Source: BM714 sp964644525 (GTDB lineage Bacteria; Bacillota; Clostridia; Peptostreptococcales; BM714). Taken from it: 35,497 nt of DNA. Of this stretch, positions 1 through 7,891 are shown piece by piece. The stretch lies in contig CAZXWC010000010.1 of NCBI GenBank assembly GCA_964644525.1, positions 1 to 35,497 of the forward strand, written 5' to 3'. Under the pieces are notes generated by a model. It was not told where the DNA came from, searched no databases, and saw only the letters and a list, made by a program, of their open reading frames with translations. A program made the translations under genes and the position numbers. Numbering within the stretch: the stretch's first letter is position 1; every line of letters starts with the position of its first letter.

Positions 1-24
1 GCTACCAAGCTGCGCTACATCCCG
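1..24 (-). tRNA. tRNA-Pro, 5' end only (cut by window edge)
   Basis: The minus strand reads CGGGATGTAGCGCAGC followed by TTGGTAGC. This is the acceptor 5' strand plus D-arm of bacterial proline tRNAs, which begin CGGGAUGU-GCGCAG. The anticodon and 3' half lie outside the window, so the isoacceptor cannot be read. A good promoter sits just upstream on the same strand. The call rests on 24 bases matching a very conserved tRNA start. Confidence 0.8.
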
Positions 25-41
25 AAAAAAGGCACAACACT

Positions 42-70
42 ATGATACATAATTACAGCGCCATAATCAA
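42..70 (-). promoter_or_regulatory. sigma-A type promoter of tRNA-Pro
   Basis: On the minus strand there is a -35 TTGATT (65-70), a 17-bp spacer and a -10 TATCAT (42-47), placing the transcript start about 10 bp before the tRNA 5' end. Confidence 0.5.
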
Positions 71-106
71 TAGCAAAAGGCCATTTATTTTGGTGGCAGT
101 ATTTTC

Positions 107-135
107 TTTACTTCACAAAGCCGTCACATTATACT
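107..135 (+). promoter_or_regulatory. promoter of the FMN-binding membrane protein gene
   Basis: A -35 TTTACT (107-112), 17-bp spacer and -10 TATACT (130-135) lie about 35 bp before the start codon at 172. This is diverged from the tRNA-Pro promoter on the other strand. Confidence 0.5.
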
Positions 136-171
136 GATACAATAAATAAAATTAAAGAAACGAGGTTTGAT

Positions 172-1242
172 ATGCCAAATATTATTGCTTTGTCTTTTTG
201 GATTGCCGTGATTTATTCATTGGCCCCTTCGATAAGAAAAAATTCAAAACTTTTTTACGCGCTGATAACCCTGCTGTCTGCTGGCGCCCTTCTTTTTTCG
301 TCATTTGCACCATCTGCAATTATAAACGAAGGTTACGCGGCTTTGTCCCTTTGGATAATAGTCATGCTTGTGGGAATTCCAAACCCCCTCAAGAAGCTTT
401 CCAAAAAAATCCGCCTGGTTAGAACTCAAATATCAATAGCCGCTTTCATATTGTCTTTGGCCCATTTCATCAGCGACTTCGTCGTAAGCTTTGATCTGTC
501 CATAGCCACCGGCTTGCTTTCTCTTATTATAATGATTCCTCTTTTCATCACATCGTTTGAATTCGCGCGCAGAAAAATGGGCGGAAAACGGTGGAAGAAG
601 CTGCACAAGTGGTCATATCCCGCCTACATCCTGATGATGCTGCATGTAATGCTTATAACAGACAACCCGGGTCATCTGGCAATTTATTCACTTGTACTTT
701 TCTTCTATGTTTTCTTTAAGTTCAAAAGTAGACAGGCTGCCCTGACAACTGTAAAATTCATCCTCTTGGCGCTCATAATCCTGAATCTGGGGAAAACGCT
801 CACTTTGGGCCAGCAGGTTTCAAAACTTGAAAAGCCCGATGAAAATTTACCGAAAGCGACAATTTCGGAAAACATTTACAAGGACGGAACATACATCGGA
901 ATCGCCGACGGATATGGTCCCGATTTGACGGTTGAAGTAACCGTTGAGGACAAGGCCATAATAGAAATATCTATAGTCGACCACAACGAACGGGGAGAGT
1001 CCTTCTACATGCCGGCATTCGACACCGTCCCCGAAAGGATTGTTGAAAGCCAATCCGTTTCGGTCGACGCCGTAAGCGGGTCCACATACAGTTCGTACGG
1101 AATAATGAACGCGACAAGCAATGCCCTTTCCGACGCACTTGAGTCTGGCAATCTTGAAGAGACTCCCCCTCAAATCGAAAATAACGAAACTTCCGAAAAA
1201 AACAACGGAAAGGGTCTTCACAGGAAAAACAAACAACAGTAA
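172..1242 (+). CDS. ferric-reductase-like membrane protein with FMN-binding domain
   Basis: A 356-residue protein. The N-terminal two thirds are hydrophobic, with about seven membrane spans and histidines at 98, 145, 158 and 168 in helices. This resembles the ferric reductase/MsrQ-type haem-binding membrane domain. Residues about 232-325 form an extracytoplasmic FMN-binding domain. It holds DAVSGST (299-305), which fits the Dxx(S/T)G(A/S)T motif whose last threonine (Thr-305) is linked to FMN by ApbE in known proteins. The tail is polar and low-complexity. The likely role is to pass electrons from a membrane haem to a covalent flavin outside the cell. GAGG lies 7 bases before the ATG. It is monocistronic, with a promoter upstream and a strong terminator downstream. 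No ApbE gene is in the window. The acceptor is unknown. Confidence 0.8.
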   Translation: MPNIIALSFWIAVIYSLAPSIRKNSKLFYALITLLSAGALLFSSFAPSAIINEGYAALSLWIIVMLVGIPNPLKKLSKKIRLVRTQISIAAFILSLAHFISDFVVSFDLSIATGLLSLIIMIPLFITSFEFARRKMGGKRWKKLHKWSYPAYILMMLHVMLITDNPGHLAIYSLVLFFYVFFKFKSRQAALTTVKFILLALIILNLGKTLTLGQQVSKLEKPDENLPKATISENIYKDGTYIGIADGYGPDLTVEVTVEDKAIIEISIVDHNERGESFYMPAFDTVPERIVESQSVSVDAVSGSTYSSYGIMNATSNALSDALESGNLEETPPQIENNETSEKNNGKGLHRKNKQQ

Positions 1243-1277
1243 AAAAAATGCTTCGCCTGCGGCGAAGCATTTTTTTA
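1242..1277. terminator. bidirectional intrinsic terminator
   Basis: A perfect 10-bp stem, ATGCTTCGCC (1248-1257) and GGCGAAGCAT (1261-1270) with loop TGC, has A-runs on the left and T-runs on the right. It lies between convergent genes and serves both strands. Confidence 0.9.
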
Positions 1278-2891
1278 TTTGTACATTTTATCGATAGCCG
1301 CCTGAACGTCTTCGTTGGCAAGAAACTCGTCGAAGTCGCCGACACGATCATAAACACCAGATGGGGTAAGTTCTATCACCCTGTTTGAGATAGTTTCAAC
1401 AAATTTGTGGTCGTGTGAAGAAAAAAGCAAAACCTCGCTGAAATTCTTGAGTCCATCGTTCACCGCCTGTATTGACTCAAGATCCAGATGGTTGGTAGGT
1501 TCATCGAGAATAAGAACATTTGCCCCGGAAAGCATCATCTTGGAAAACATACACCTGACCTTTTCCCCGCCGGACAGGACCGGAACTTTCTTAAGCGGCT
1601 CCTCTCCGGAAAATAACATCCTTCCTAGAAATCCCCTTATGAAACTTTCCTCTTTTTCTTCCGAAAACTGTCTCAACCAGTCAATGAGGCTAAGGTCCAC
1701 CCCATCGAACCATTTTGCATTGTCGTTCGGCAGATATGCCTGGCTAGTAGTCACTCCCCATTTGAATTTTCCCGAATCCGGCTCGATTTCCCCGGCAAGA
1801 ATACGAAAGAGGGTAGTGACGGCCATTTTATTCTTTGAAAGAAATATAATTTTGTCATTTTTATTTACGGTAAATGAAATGTCATCGAGAATCTTGACCC
1901 CGTCGACAGTTTTTGTAATTCCCTCTACAAAGAGAATGTCCTTTCCCGTTTCCCTATTGGCCTTGAAGCCTACAAAAGGATATCTTCTGGACGAGGGCAC
2001 TATGTCCTCAACCTTTATCTTGTCCAGCAGCTTCTTTCTCGATGTCGCCTGCTTTGCCTTGGATGCATTGGAGCTAAACCTTGCTATGAATCTTTCAAGC
2101 TCTTTTATTTTCTCTTCGCTCTTTTTGTTTTGGTCTTTCATCAGCTTGAGGGCCAATTGGCTTGACTCATACCAAAAATCGTAATTTCCTACAAAAAGTT
2201 TGATTTTACCAAAATCAACATCAACCATATGTGTACAGACCATGTTGAGGAAATGCCTGTCATGCGAGACTACAACCACAGTATTTTCATAGTTTATGAG
2301 GAATTCTTCAAGCCAATTAATTGCAGCAAAGTCCAAATGGTTTGTAGGCTCGTCCATCAGGAGTATGTCGGGGTTTCCGAAAAGCGCCTGAGCTAAAAGC
2401 ACCTTTACTTTTTCGCCCCCCGAAAGCTCCCTCATTAGAAGTCCATGGGACTCTTTCATTATTCCCAAGCCTACAAGAAGCTTTTCAGCATCAGTTTCCG
2501 CATCCCACCCGTTCAGTTCAGCAAACTCGCCCTCGAGCTCGGAAGCCTTGATTCCGTCCTCGTCCGAAAAATCCTCCTTGGCGTAAAGAGAATCCTTTTC
2601 ACTCATTATTTGATATAGGCGTTCATGCCCCATGATTACGGTGTCAATGACTCTTTCTTCATCATATGCGAAATGATCCTGCTTGAGAACCGCCAGCCTC
2701 TCTCCCGGAGTTATGAAAACTTCTCCTGCTGTGGGTTCAAGTTCTCCTTCAAGTATCCTCAGCAACGTGGATTTGCCGGCTCCATTTGCTCCAATAACCC
2801 CATAGCAATTTCCTTTTGTGAATTTTAAATTCACATCTTCAAACAATTTTTTATCCGTAAAACTTAAAGCCAAATTATTAATGCTTAACAT
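1275..2891 (-). CDS. ykpA: ABC-F family ATPase, YkpA/YbiT type
   Basis: A soluble 538-residue protein with two ABC ATPase domains and no membrane spans, the ABC-F plan of ribosome-associated translation factors. Domain 1 has Walker A GANGAGKST near residue 33, signature LSGGE and Walker B LLMDEPTNHLD. A charged linker with the ARFSSNASKAKQATSR stretch follows. Domain 2 has signature LSGGEKVR and LILDEPTNHLD. Its Walker A is degenerate (SKNKMAVTT), which also occurs in the YkpA/YbiT subfamily, so it is not damage. Known ABC-F proteins bind the ribosomal E site and modulate elongation. Resistance is not implied for this subfamily. An AGGGTG site precedes the ATG. The gene is transcribed alone, divergently from the acetyltransferase gene. 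Confidence 0.9.
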   Translation of the reverse strand: MLSINNLALSFTDKKLFEDVNLKFTKGNCYGVIGANGAGKSTLLRILEGELEPTAGEVFITPGERLAVLKQDHFAYDEERVIDTVIMGHERLYQIMSEKDSLYAKEDFSDEDGIKASELEGEFAELNGWDAETDAEKLLVGLGIMKESHGLLMRELSGGEKVKVLLAQALFGNPDILLMDEPTNHLDFAAINWLEEFLINYENTVVVVSHDRHFLNMVCTHMVDVDFGKIKLFVGNYDFWYESSQLALKLMKDQNKKSEEKIKELERFIARFSSNASKAKQATSRKKLLDKIKVEDIVPSSRRYPFVGFKANRETGKDILFVEGITKTVDGVKILDDISFTVNKNDKIIFLSKNKMAVTTLFRILAGEIEPDSGKFKWGVTTSQAYLPNDNAKWFDGVDLSLIDWLRQFSEEKEESFIRGFLGRMLFSGEEPLKKVPVLSGGEKVRCMFSKMMLSGANVLILDEPTNHLDLESIQAVNDGLKNFSEVLLFSSHDHKFVETISNRVIELTPSGVYDRVGDFDEFLANEDVQAAIDKMYK

Positions 2892-3041
2892 TTTTTCACC
2901 CTTTTATCCTTTTGAAATATTATTCTTGCCAATTGCTCACATCAGATTAGTTTACCGTAAAAACAGTTAAAATGCAATCAATCCATCCCTGACTAATTCG
3001 AATGGAATGCTTTGGGTTTTTCTGAATATTCCACCTTTTGC

Positions 3042-3070
3042 TTGACCTGATGATAAGCCCGGTTTATGAT
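3042..3070 (+). promoter_or_regulatory. promoter of the GNAT gene at 3102
   Basis: A -35 TTGACC (3042-3047), 17-bp spacer and -10 TATGAT (3065-3070). The -10 contains the ATG at 3066, which argues against that codon being the translation start. Confidence 0.65.
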
Positions 3071-3101
3071 TAAAGAAATACTTTCGAAGGGATGTGTACA
3101 T

Positions 3102-3617
3102 ATGGAAAAATCAAAAGACAGGAACGACTGCATAAAAGCCCTTATGATAAGGGAGTACAAGCCGGGAGATCTTGGTTATATAGACTATATGCATTGCAAT
3201 TTGTATGAAAAGGAATACGGATTCGATGTCAGCGAATTTGAGCCATATGTCCTGCCCGCAATGGGTAAATTCCTGGAAACAAAAGACCGAAGCGGGAGCA
3301 TGGTGTGGGTTGCCGAAGACAATGGTCTTATTGTCGGCTCAATCGCAATCATCCAAAACAGCGATACCGACGCCCAATTAAGATGGTTTCTTATCGATCC
3401 CTCAGCAAGGGGGACCGGGCTTGGAAACGCATTCATAATGACCGCACTCGACTTCTGCAGAGAAAAAAACTATGATTCAGTTTTCCTTTGGACTGTAAAG
3501 ACTTTGGATGCGGCGCGCCATTTATATGGAAAATACGGTTTCGAAATAACAGAATATGTTTCTCGCTTTCTTTGGGGAATCGACCTCATAGAGGAGCGCT
3601 GGGAAATACGGCTTTAA
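3102..3617 (+). CDS. GNAT family N-acetyltransferase
   Basis: A 171-residue protein from the ATG at 3102. This start follows GAAGGG (3086-3091). The in-frame ATG at 3066 lies inside the -10 box and has no ribosome binding site. The acetyl-CoA binding motif A reads DPSARGTGLG followed by a helix, and a motif-B-like segment (ARHLYGKYGFE) is near the C-terminus, as in GNAT enzymes that modify small molecules or proteins. Some MarR-fused GNATs share this style (LRWFLIDPSARGTGLG), but no HTH domain is present here. The substrate is unknown. It is monocistronic, with its own promoter and terminator. Confidence 0.8.
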   Translation: MEKSKDRNDCIKALMIREYKPGDLGYIDYMHCNLYEKEYGFDVSEFEPYVLPAMGKFLETKDRSGSMVWVAEDNGLIVGSIAIIQNSDTDAQLRWFLIDPSARGTGLGNAFIMTALDFCREKNYDSVFLWTVKTLDAARHLYGKYGFEITEYVSRFLWGIDLIEERWEIRL

Positions 3618-3640
3618 ATATGGAAAATAAACAAAGTAAA

Positions 3641-3678
3641 GGCGATTGCAAATACGGCAAAATGCAATCGCCTTTTTT
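3641..3678 (+). terminator. intrinsic terminator after the GNAT gene
   Basis: Stem GGCGATTGCA (3641-3650) with TGCAATCGCC (3663-3672), followed by six T. It lies between this gene and the convergent threonine aldolase gene and may also serve the other strand weakly. Confidence 0.85.
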
Positions 3679-3715
3679 ATTTCCCGTTTTTTGTGTCTGC
3701 CTTATTGTTTTTTCC

Positions 3716-4753
3716 TCAGGCCTCTTTTCCAAAAGTCATCAAGTCGGCCAGAAAGCTTTCGACCGCTTCATCCTCCGTCGCCCATGATGTCACCAATCGA
3801 ACAGCTGTATTCTCTTGGTCTACGCGGCTCCATTCATAGAATCCATACCTTTTAATCAATTTTCCAACCAAGGCCTTGGGCAATATGGGAAATATCTGGT
3901 TTGTAGTCGATTCTGCCATGAAGCCGTATCCCAATGCCTTTATTCCATCAGTCAGCCTGGCAGCCATTCTGTTTGCTTTGCCGGCCAGCTTGAAGTACAA
4001 ATCTTCTTTGAACAGTTCCTCAAACTGGACCCCCAGGATTCTGCCCTTTGCCAGAAGAGCCCCCCTCTGCTTCATCGAATAGCGGAAACAGTCTTTAAGC
4101 TCTTCGTCTGCAATTACAATGGCCTCCCCCAGGAGAGCTCCGTTCTTTGTCCCTCCGATGTAGAAAACATCAACCATTTTCGACAATTCCTCAAGCAGAA
4201 GGTCGTTTCCCTCCGCGCACAGCGCCGACCCCAACCTGGCCCCGTCCAAATACAGATAAAGGTTTTCCTGCCTGCAGCATTCCGATATTGCCCTCAACTC
4301 GTCCTTTGTGTAAAAGGTTCCAACTTCCGTCGAATTGGAGATGTAAACCATTGCAGGCTTCACCATATGCTCAAAATAGTGTTCGTTAATAACACCTCTT
4401 ATTCCATCCGGCGTCAATTTTCCGTCAATACTAGGAACTGCATTGATTTTATGTCCGGTTGCCTCCACTGCACCCGTCTCATGCTCGTTTATATGTCCCG
4501 TTACCGCAGATATTACCGATTCATGAGATCGCAGTATGGATGCAATCACTATCAGATTAGCCTGGGTGCCCCCGGGAACGAAATGCACATCGGCATGAGG
4601 ATTGCCTATTCTTTCCTTAATAAGCTCGGCCGCCCTCAAGCAATGCGAATCCTCGCAGTAACCATCCTCTTGTTTCATGTTGCTTTCCGAAAGGGCCTTA
4701 AGTATGCTCGGATGAGCTCCTTCACTGTAGTCGTTTTTAAAGCTGTAATCCAT
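3716..4753 (-). CDS. ltaE: low-specificity L-threonine aldolase
   Basis: A 345-residue fold-type I PLP enzyme that splits threonine or allo-threonine into glycine and acetaldehyde. The PLP lysine is Lys-203 in YIGGTKNGALLGEA. The aspartate that contacts the pyridine nitrogen is Asp-170 in YLDGARLG. The GHINEHETGA segment (86-95) carries the ring-stacking histidine region typical of the family. The length is usual. An AAGGAGG site sits about 8 bases before the ATG. It lies 123 bp downstream of ybaK on the same strand with no evident terminator between, so read-through is possible. Threonine synthase is also in the window, so threonine metabolism is represented twice. Confidence 0.88.
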   Translation of the reverse strand: MDYSFKNDYSEGAHPSILKALSESNMKQEDGYCEDSHCLRAAELIKERIGNPHADVHFVPGGTQANLIVIASILRSHESVISAVTGHINEHETGAVEATGHKINAVPSIDGKLTPDGIRGVINEHYFEHMVKPAMVYISNSTEVGTFYTKDELRAISECCRQENLYLYLDGARLGSALCAEGNDLLLEELSKMVDVFYIGGTKNGALLGEAIVIADEELKDCFRYSMKQRGALLAKGRILGVQFEELFKEDLYFKLAGKANRMAARLTDGIKALGYGFMAESTTNQIFPILPKALVGKLIKRYGFYEWSRVDQENTAVRLVTSWATEDEAVESFLADLMTFGKEA

Positions 4754-4876
4754 TGAATTCTCCTCCTTCTATCTATACTTGCAACTATATTAACCCTTTG
4801 AGGACTAAAACACCTGCCATGCATATTGACTGGTCTTACAAGAAAGCGCTTGATTTTTCCTTTTTCCAGGTCCGCT

Positions 4877-5356
4877 TCACTTGACCAAGTCGGCATATTC
4901 CCCGGAAATCGCTGAAAGCAACTCCTTTGGCTCAAGCTCCACCTGCAGGCCTTTCATTCCGCCGCTCACTACTATTTTCTCAAGCGTCTCGGCCCTTTTG
5001 TCCAAAAAGGTCGGAAAATGCTTTTTCATGCCTACTGGAGAACACCCTCCCCTTATATAGCCTGTGAGCTTCAATATGTCTTTCACATGAATCATCTGAA
5101 CCTTCTTTTCGCCCGCAACCTTTGCCGCTTTTTTCAGGTCGAGCTCAGATGTTACCGGAATCACAAAAACAAAGTGGTCTCCGCTTGAACCATCGGCAAT
5201 AAGCGTCTTGAAAACCGATACAGGCGCCCTGCCTATTTTTGCTGCAACCGATATTCCGTCGATTTTTCCATCCTTCGTTTCGTATGTTATTGTTTCAAAA
5301 TCGACTCCCTCTTTTTCAAGCAGCCTCATAGCATTGGTCTTTTTTGTCTTCGCCAT
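4877..5356 (-). CDS. ybaK: YbaK/EbsC-type aminoacyl-tRNA deacylase
   Basis: A 159-residue protein matching the YbaK editing domain along its whole length. It is a free-standing trans-editing factor that in the known family hydrolyses Cys-tRNA(Pro) made in error by prolyl-tRNA synthetase. The catalytic lysine is Lys-50 in SVFKTL, and the GGCSPVG loop near residue 103 is the conserved glycine-rich substrate loop. AGAGGTG precedes the ATG. The gene sits between the GntR-gene terminator and the threonine aldolase gene. Confidence 0.88.
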   Translation of the reverse strand: MAKTKKTNAMRLLEKEGVDFETITYETKDGKIDGISVAAKIGRAPVSVFKTLIADGSSGDHFVFVIPVTSELDLKKAAKVAGEKKVQMIHVKDILKLTGYIRGGCSPVGMKKHFPTFLDKRAETLEKIVVSGGMKGLQVELEPKELLSAISGEYADLVK

Positions 5357-5413
5357 AGTCCACCTCTTTAATTTTCACTTTTTTTATTCCTCGGTTTGAC
5401 GTGTTTGCAAAAG

Positions 5414-5453
5414 AGAAAAAAACCATACCCCACAGCAATCCGCGGGGTATGGT
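5414..5453 (-). terminator. intrinsic terminator of the GntR gene
   Basis: A perfect 10-bp stem, ACCATACCCC (5422-5431) with GGGGTATGGT (5444-5453). On the minus strand it is followed by a T-rich run (5414-5421). It separates the regulator from ybaK. Confidence 0.85.
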
Positions 5454-5462
5454 AGTACTGTT

Positions 5463-6182
5463 TCAAGCCTTGCTATTCTTTTTCCTCTTGCCTTCCCTTA
5501 TCCTGTCCAGGGACTCTTCAATATGTTTGTACATTAGGCGCATTCCCTCTTCCGGTTTCGTTTCTTCGAAGCATCTGTACAAATCAACATGCTCACCCAT
5601 TTCCTTATTCAATACATACTCGCTTAGGTGCTCGAGTATGACTTCTCCCCTCTGGGCAATCAAGTGGTTTGCAATAGAGTCAAGAAAATTAAAGAGTATC
5701 TCGTTGCCGGCAATTTCAGCTATCTTCATATGGAACCTGAGCCCCATATCGAAAGAGTATTCTTTCTTTTCCAAGGCTTCAACCCCATAGTCTAAAATAG
5801 CCTTAAGCTCGGCTCTGTCTTCTTCTGTGGCCCTCTCTATTGCGGCATGTATGAGCTGAGGCTCTATCCATAGTCTGGTCTCCATAAGGTCCTCTATGGA
5901 ACTTTCATTCTCTATCAAGAGAAAAAGGCTCAGGTTTTTTATGTTTCTGAGAGCGTCATCAGCCACGAAAGTTCCTATGCCGGGCTTTGATACCAAGAGA
6001 CCTGTTAATTCAAGGGCCTTAAGCGATTCCCTCATTGAACTTCTGCCTATTCCGAATGTTTTTGACAACTCTACTTCTCCCGGTATCCTGTCTCCGGGCT
6101 TCCATTCTCCACGCTTTATCAGTTTTGTTATCTGGCTGGAAACAGCCTCATAAAGATTTGTCTTTACAACCCTTTCTATCAT
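5463..6182 (-). CDS. FadR-subfamily GntR transcriptional regulator
   Basis: A 239-residue protein. The N-terminal winged HTH (about 8-75) has the GntR pattern, including LSKTFGIGRSSMRESLKAL and the wing GIGTFV. The C-terminal all-helical FCD ligand domain (about 95-225) carries His-151 (LRFH) and His-198, the usual metal/ligand residues. The aspartate normally four residues before the first of these is Gly-147 here, with Asp at 145, so the metal site may differ. FadR-type regulators usually sense an organic acid or amino acid that the neighbouring genes use. It is encoded just downstream of the symporter gene but has its own promoter-sized gap and a terminator on each side. It is the obvious candidate to bind the paired operators at 10177 and 11455. 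GGGGAGG precedes the ATG. Confidence 0.88.
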   Translation of the reverse strand: MIERVVKTNLYEAVSSQITKLIKRGEWKPGDRIPGEVELSKTFGIGRSSMRESLKALELTGLLVSKPGIGTFVADDALRNIKNLSLFLLIENESSIEDLMETRLWIEPQLIHAAIERATEEDRAELKAILDYGVEALEKKEYSFDMGLRFHMKIAEIAGNEILFNFLDSIANHLIAQRGEVILEHLSEYVLNKEMGEHVDLYRCFEETKPEEGMRLMYKHIEESLDRIREGKRKKNSKA

Positions 6183-6278
6183 CGTTTCCTCCCCAATAAA
6201 GTCCTTATTTCATTATACACTATTTTTATTCCCTGAAAAACAATGTATGCTGTTCTTGTCTTTTTATATTATATTAAT

Positions 6279-6309
6279 AAAAAGGCGACGGCATAGCCGT
6301 CGCCTTTTT
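6279..6309 (-). terminator. intrinsic terminator after the symporter gene
   Basis: A perfect stem, GGCGACGGC (6284-6292) with GCCGTCGCC (6296-6304), loop ATA and flanking A/T runs. It ends the dehydrogenase-epimerase-symporter transcript before the regulator gene. Confidence 0.88.
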
Positions 6310-6359
6310 GTTCAGAATCCATTTGTATTGCTGTTTTTTTATACATAAATCCTCTGAAT

Positions 6360-7784
6360 TTATGCCGCTTTTTCCATTTCGCCTTTCTTTTGCATCGGTA
6401 TAGATATAAGCAAGGTTGCAATCGATGCCAAAAGTCCGAAGATAGTGAACGGAAGCGGAGTTCCGAAGCTTCCCGTAGCCTTTGCAATTACGCAAACAAC
6501 CATGGCTATAATCATTGATGCCAATACACTTGTAGCTTTTAACGGTTTTGTTTTTCTTGTAAAGAAGCCTACAAAGATAGGTCCAAACAGTCCTGCCGCT
6601 GAGAAAGCGTATGTGTAGACAAGCCATCCAAGAACATCAGGGAAAACAAGTGACAATGTGCACGTGACAGCCATCAATACAACAGTAAGTATTCTTGATA
6701 TCCTAACCATCTGCTTGTCTGAAACATCCGGATTGATGGATTTCTTGTAGATGTCTGTAGTCATGTTGGTAACAGTTGTTTGAGCCGCACTGCTTATAGT
6801 GGACATGATTACCGCACAAACCAAACCTGCAAAGATAGCAAGCATCCATGTCGGAAGCTGAGTCATGAACCAAGCTGTGGCACCCTCTCCGTTAGGAAGA
6901 TTTGGATTCATGGCCCTAACTGCAGTTCCCATGAAGTATGCCCAAACAATGGCCAAAATCAGTGAAATACCCGAAAGAAAAAGTGAAAGATTTACTTTCT
7001 TGGGATCCTTTATCGAACAAATCCTTTGATAATAAATTTGGTTTGTACATCCACCAGGAAGTGCTGATGTAAACCAAAGGGCAACAGTAACCCAGCCTAC
7101 GCTTACGAATCCGCCCGGGAAGGAAATATTCTCTACCGGAACATTGGGGCTGTTGAATATTGCGCTTGTGCCTCCACCCATATTGTTTGCAAAGACAACG
7201 CACATTATGCATATTACAATCATGAAGCATGAGAAAATGAAGTCTGTCCATGCAACCGTTTTAAGCCCTGACGGCATGATGAAGAACAAGCTTATAATCG
7301 AAATTCCTACAACTAGCACAGGAGCTGGAATACCGGTCATTCCAGAATAGAGTATTCCGAAAGCGCCAAGTTGTGATGTGATCCATCCAAACGGTACTAT
7401 GAGTGCAAAGAAAGCTCCAAGAATTGAAAGAGCCTTGTTCTTTCCATAGAAATTCTCAAGAATGTCGGGAATTGTAGTAAAGTTTTGGCTTCTGATCCAC
7501 GGCGCCAAAAACATCAATACAAAGAAGGGAATTGAAGCCGCTAGTCCATAGGTTACCGTAGAAAGACCGAGGCTGTAGCCTCTTCCTACCAATGCAACCA
7601 ATACTCCTCCACCCATTGCGCTTGCAAACTGTGTTCCGACAATTACATAAGTGGGAAGATCCCTTCCTCCGACCGTCCAGTCATCTGCAGAAACCGCCTT
7701 CTTTTTACTCTGAATGAAAGAGTAAAGAAATGGAACAAGCATGATAAATAAAGAACTGAATAAAATTAACAAATTATTGCTCAT
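6360..7784 (-). CDS. sodium:solute symporter (SSS family)
   Basis: A 474-residue polytopic membrane protein with about 13 hydrophobic segments. It begins with a short outside N-terminus and the SSS hallmark DDWTVGGRDLPTYVIVGTQFAS near residues 34-55. The family couples Na+ influx to uptake of amino acids, sugars, vitamins or organic acids. A helix with ISSAAQTTVTNMTTDIY fits the Na+-site region of the LeuT-like fold (TM8 in SSS). It is co-directional with and downstream of the epimerase and dehydrogenase genes, so it probably imports their substrate. AAGGAGG lies 6 bases before the ATG. Substrate specificity cannot be read from sequence. Confidence 0.88.
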   Translation of the reverse strand: MSNNLLILFSSLFIMLVPFLYSFIQSKKKAVSADDWTVGGRDLPTYVIVGTQFASAMGGGVLVALVGRGYSLGLSTVTYGLAASIPFFVLMFLAPWIRSQNFTTIPDILENFYGKNKALSILGAFFALIVPFGWITSQLGAFGILYSGMTGIPAPVLVVGISIISLFFIMPSGLKTVAWTDFIFSCFMIVICIMCVVFANNMGGGTSAIFNSPNVPVENISFPGGFVSVGWVTVALWFTSALPGGCTNQIYYQRICSIKDPKKVNLSLFLSGISLILAIVWAYFMGTAVRAMNPNLPNGEGATAWFMTQLPTWMLAIFAGLVCAVIMSTISSAAQTTVTNMTTDIYKKSINPDVSDKQMVRISRILTVVLMAVTCTLSLVFPDVLGWLVYTYAFSAAGLFGPIFVGFFTRKTKPLKATSVLASMIIAMVVCVIAKATGSFGTPLPFTIFGLLASIATLLISIPMQKKGEMEKAA

Positions 7785-7842
7785 GTTTTCCTCCTTGAAA
7801 TATTATTTATTTATAATTTTATAAAAATTATACTTTATAGAT

Positions 7843-7879
7843 GGCGCCGTGAATTGAGTTTGCCAAAATTCACAGCACC
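7843..7879 (-). other. 13-bp intergenic hairpin between epimerase and symporter genes
   Basis: GGCGCCGTGAATT (7843-7855) pairs with AATTCACAGCACC (7867-7879) over 13 positions, two of them G-U on the minus-strand RNA. No clean T-run follows on the minus strand, so it is more likely a processing or stabilising hairpin, or a partial attenuator, than a full terminator. Confidence 0.5.
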
Positions 7880-7891
7880 GTATAAAACATC

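Noticed and set aside
1405..2184. A 259-residue ORF on the plus strand
   Set aside because: It is antisense to the well-supported ykpA gene and shows no recognisable domain.
1275..2891. Degenerate second Walker A in the ABC-F protein as evidence of decay
   Set aside because: To my knowledge the YkpA/YbiT subfamily commonly has this altered P-loop, and all other motifs are intact.
3066..3101. Upstream ATG for the GNAT gene
   Set aside because: The ATG at 3066 lies within a -10 box and lacks a ribosome binding site; the ATG at 3102 is preferred.
3815..4756. A 313-residue ORF on the plus strand
   Set aside because: It lies antisense over the full threonine aldolase gene and has no family motifs or ribosome binding site.
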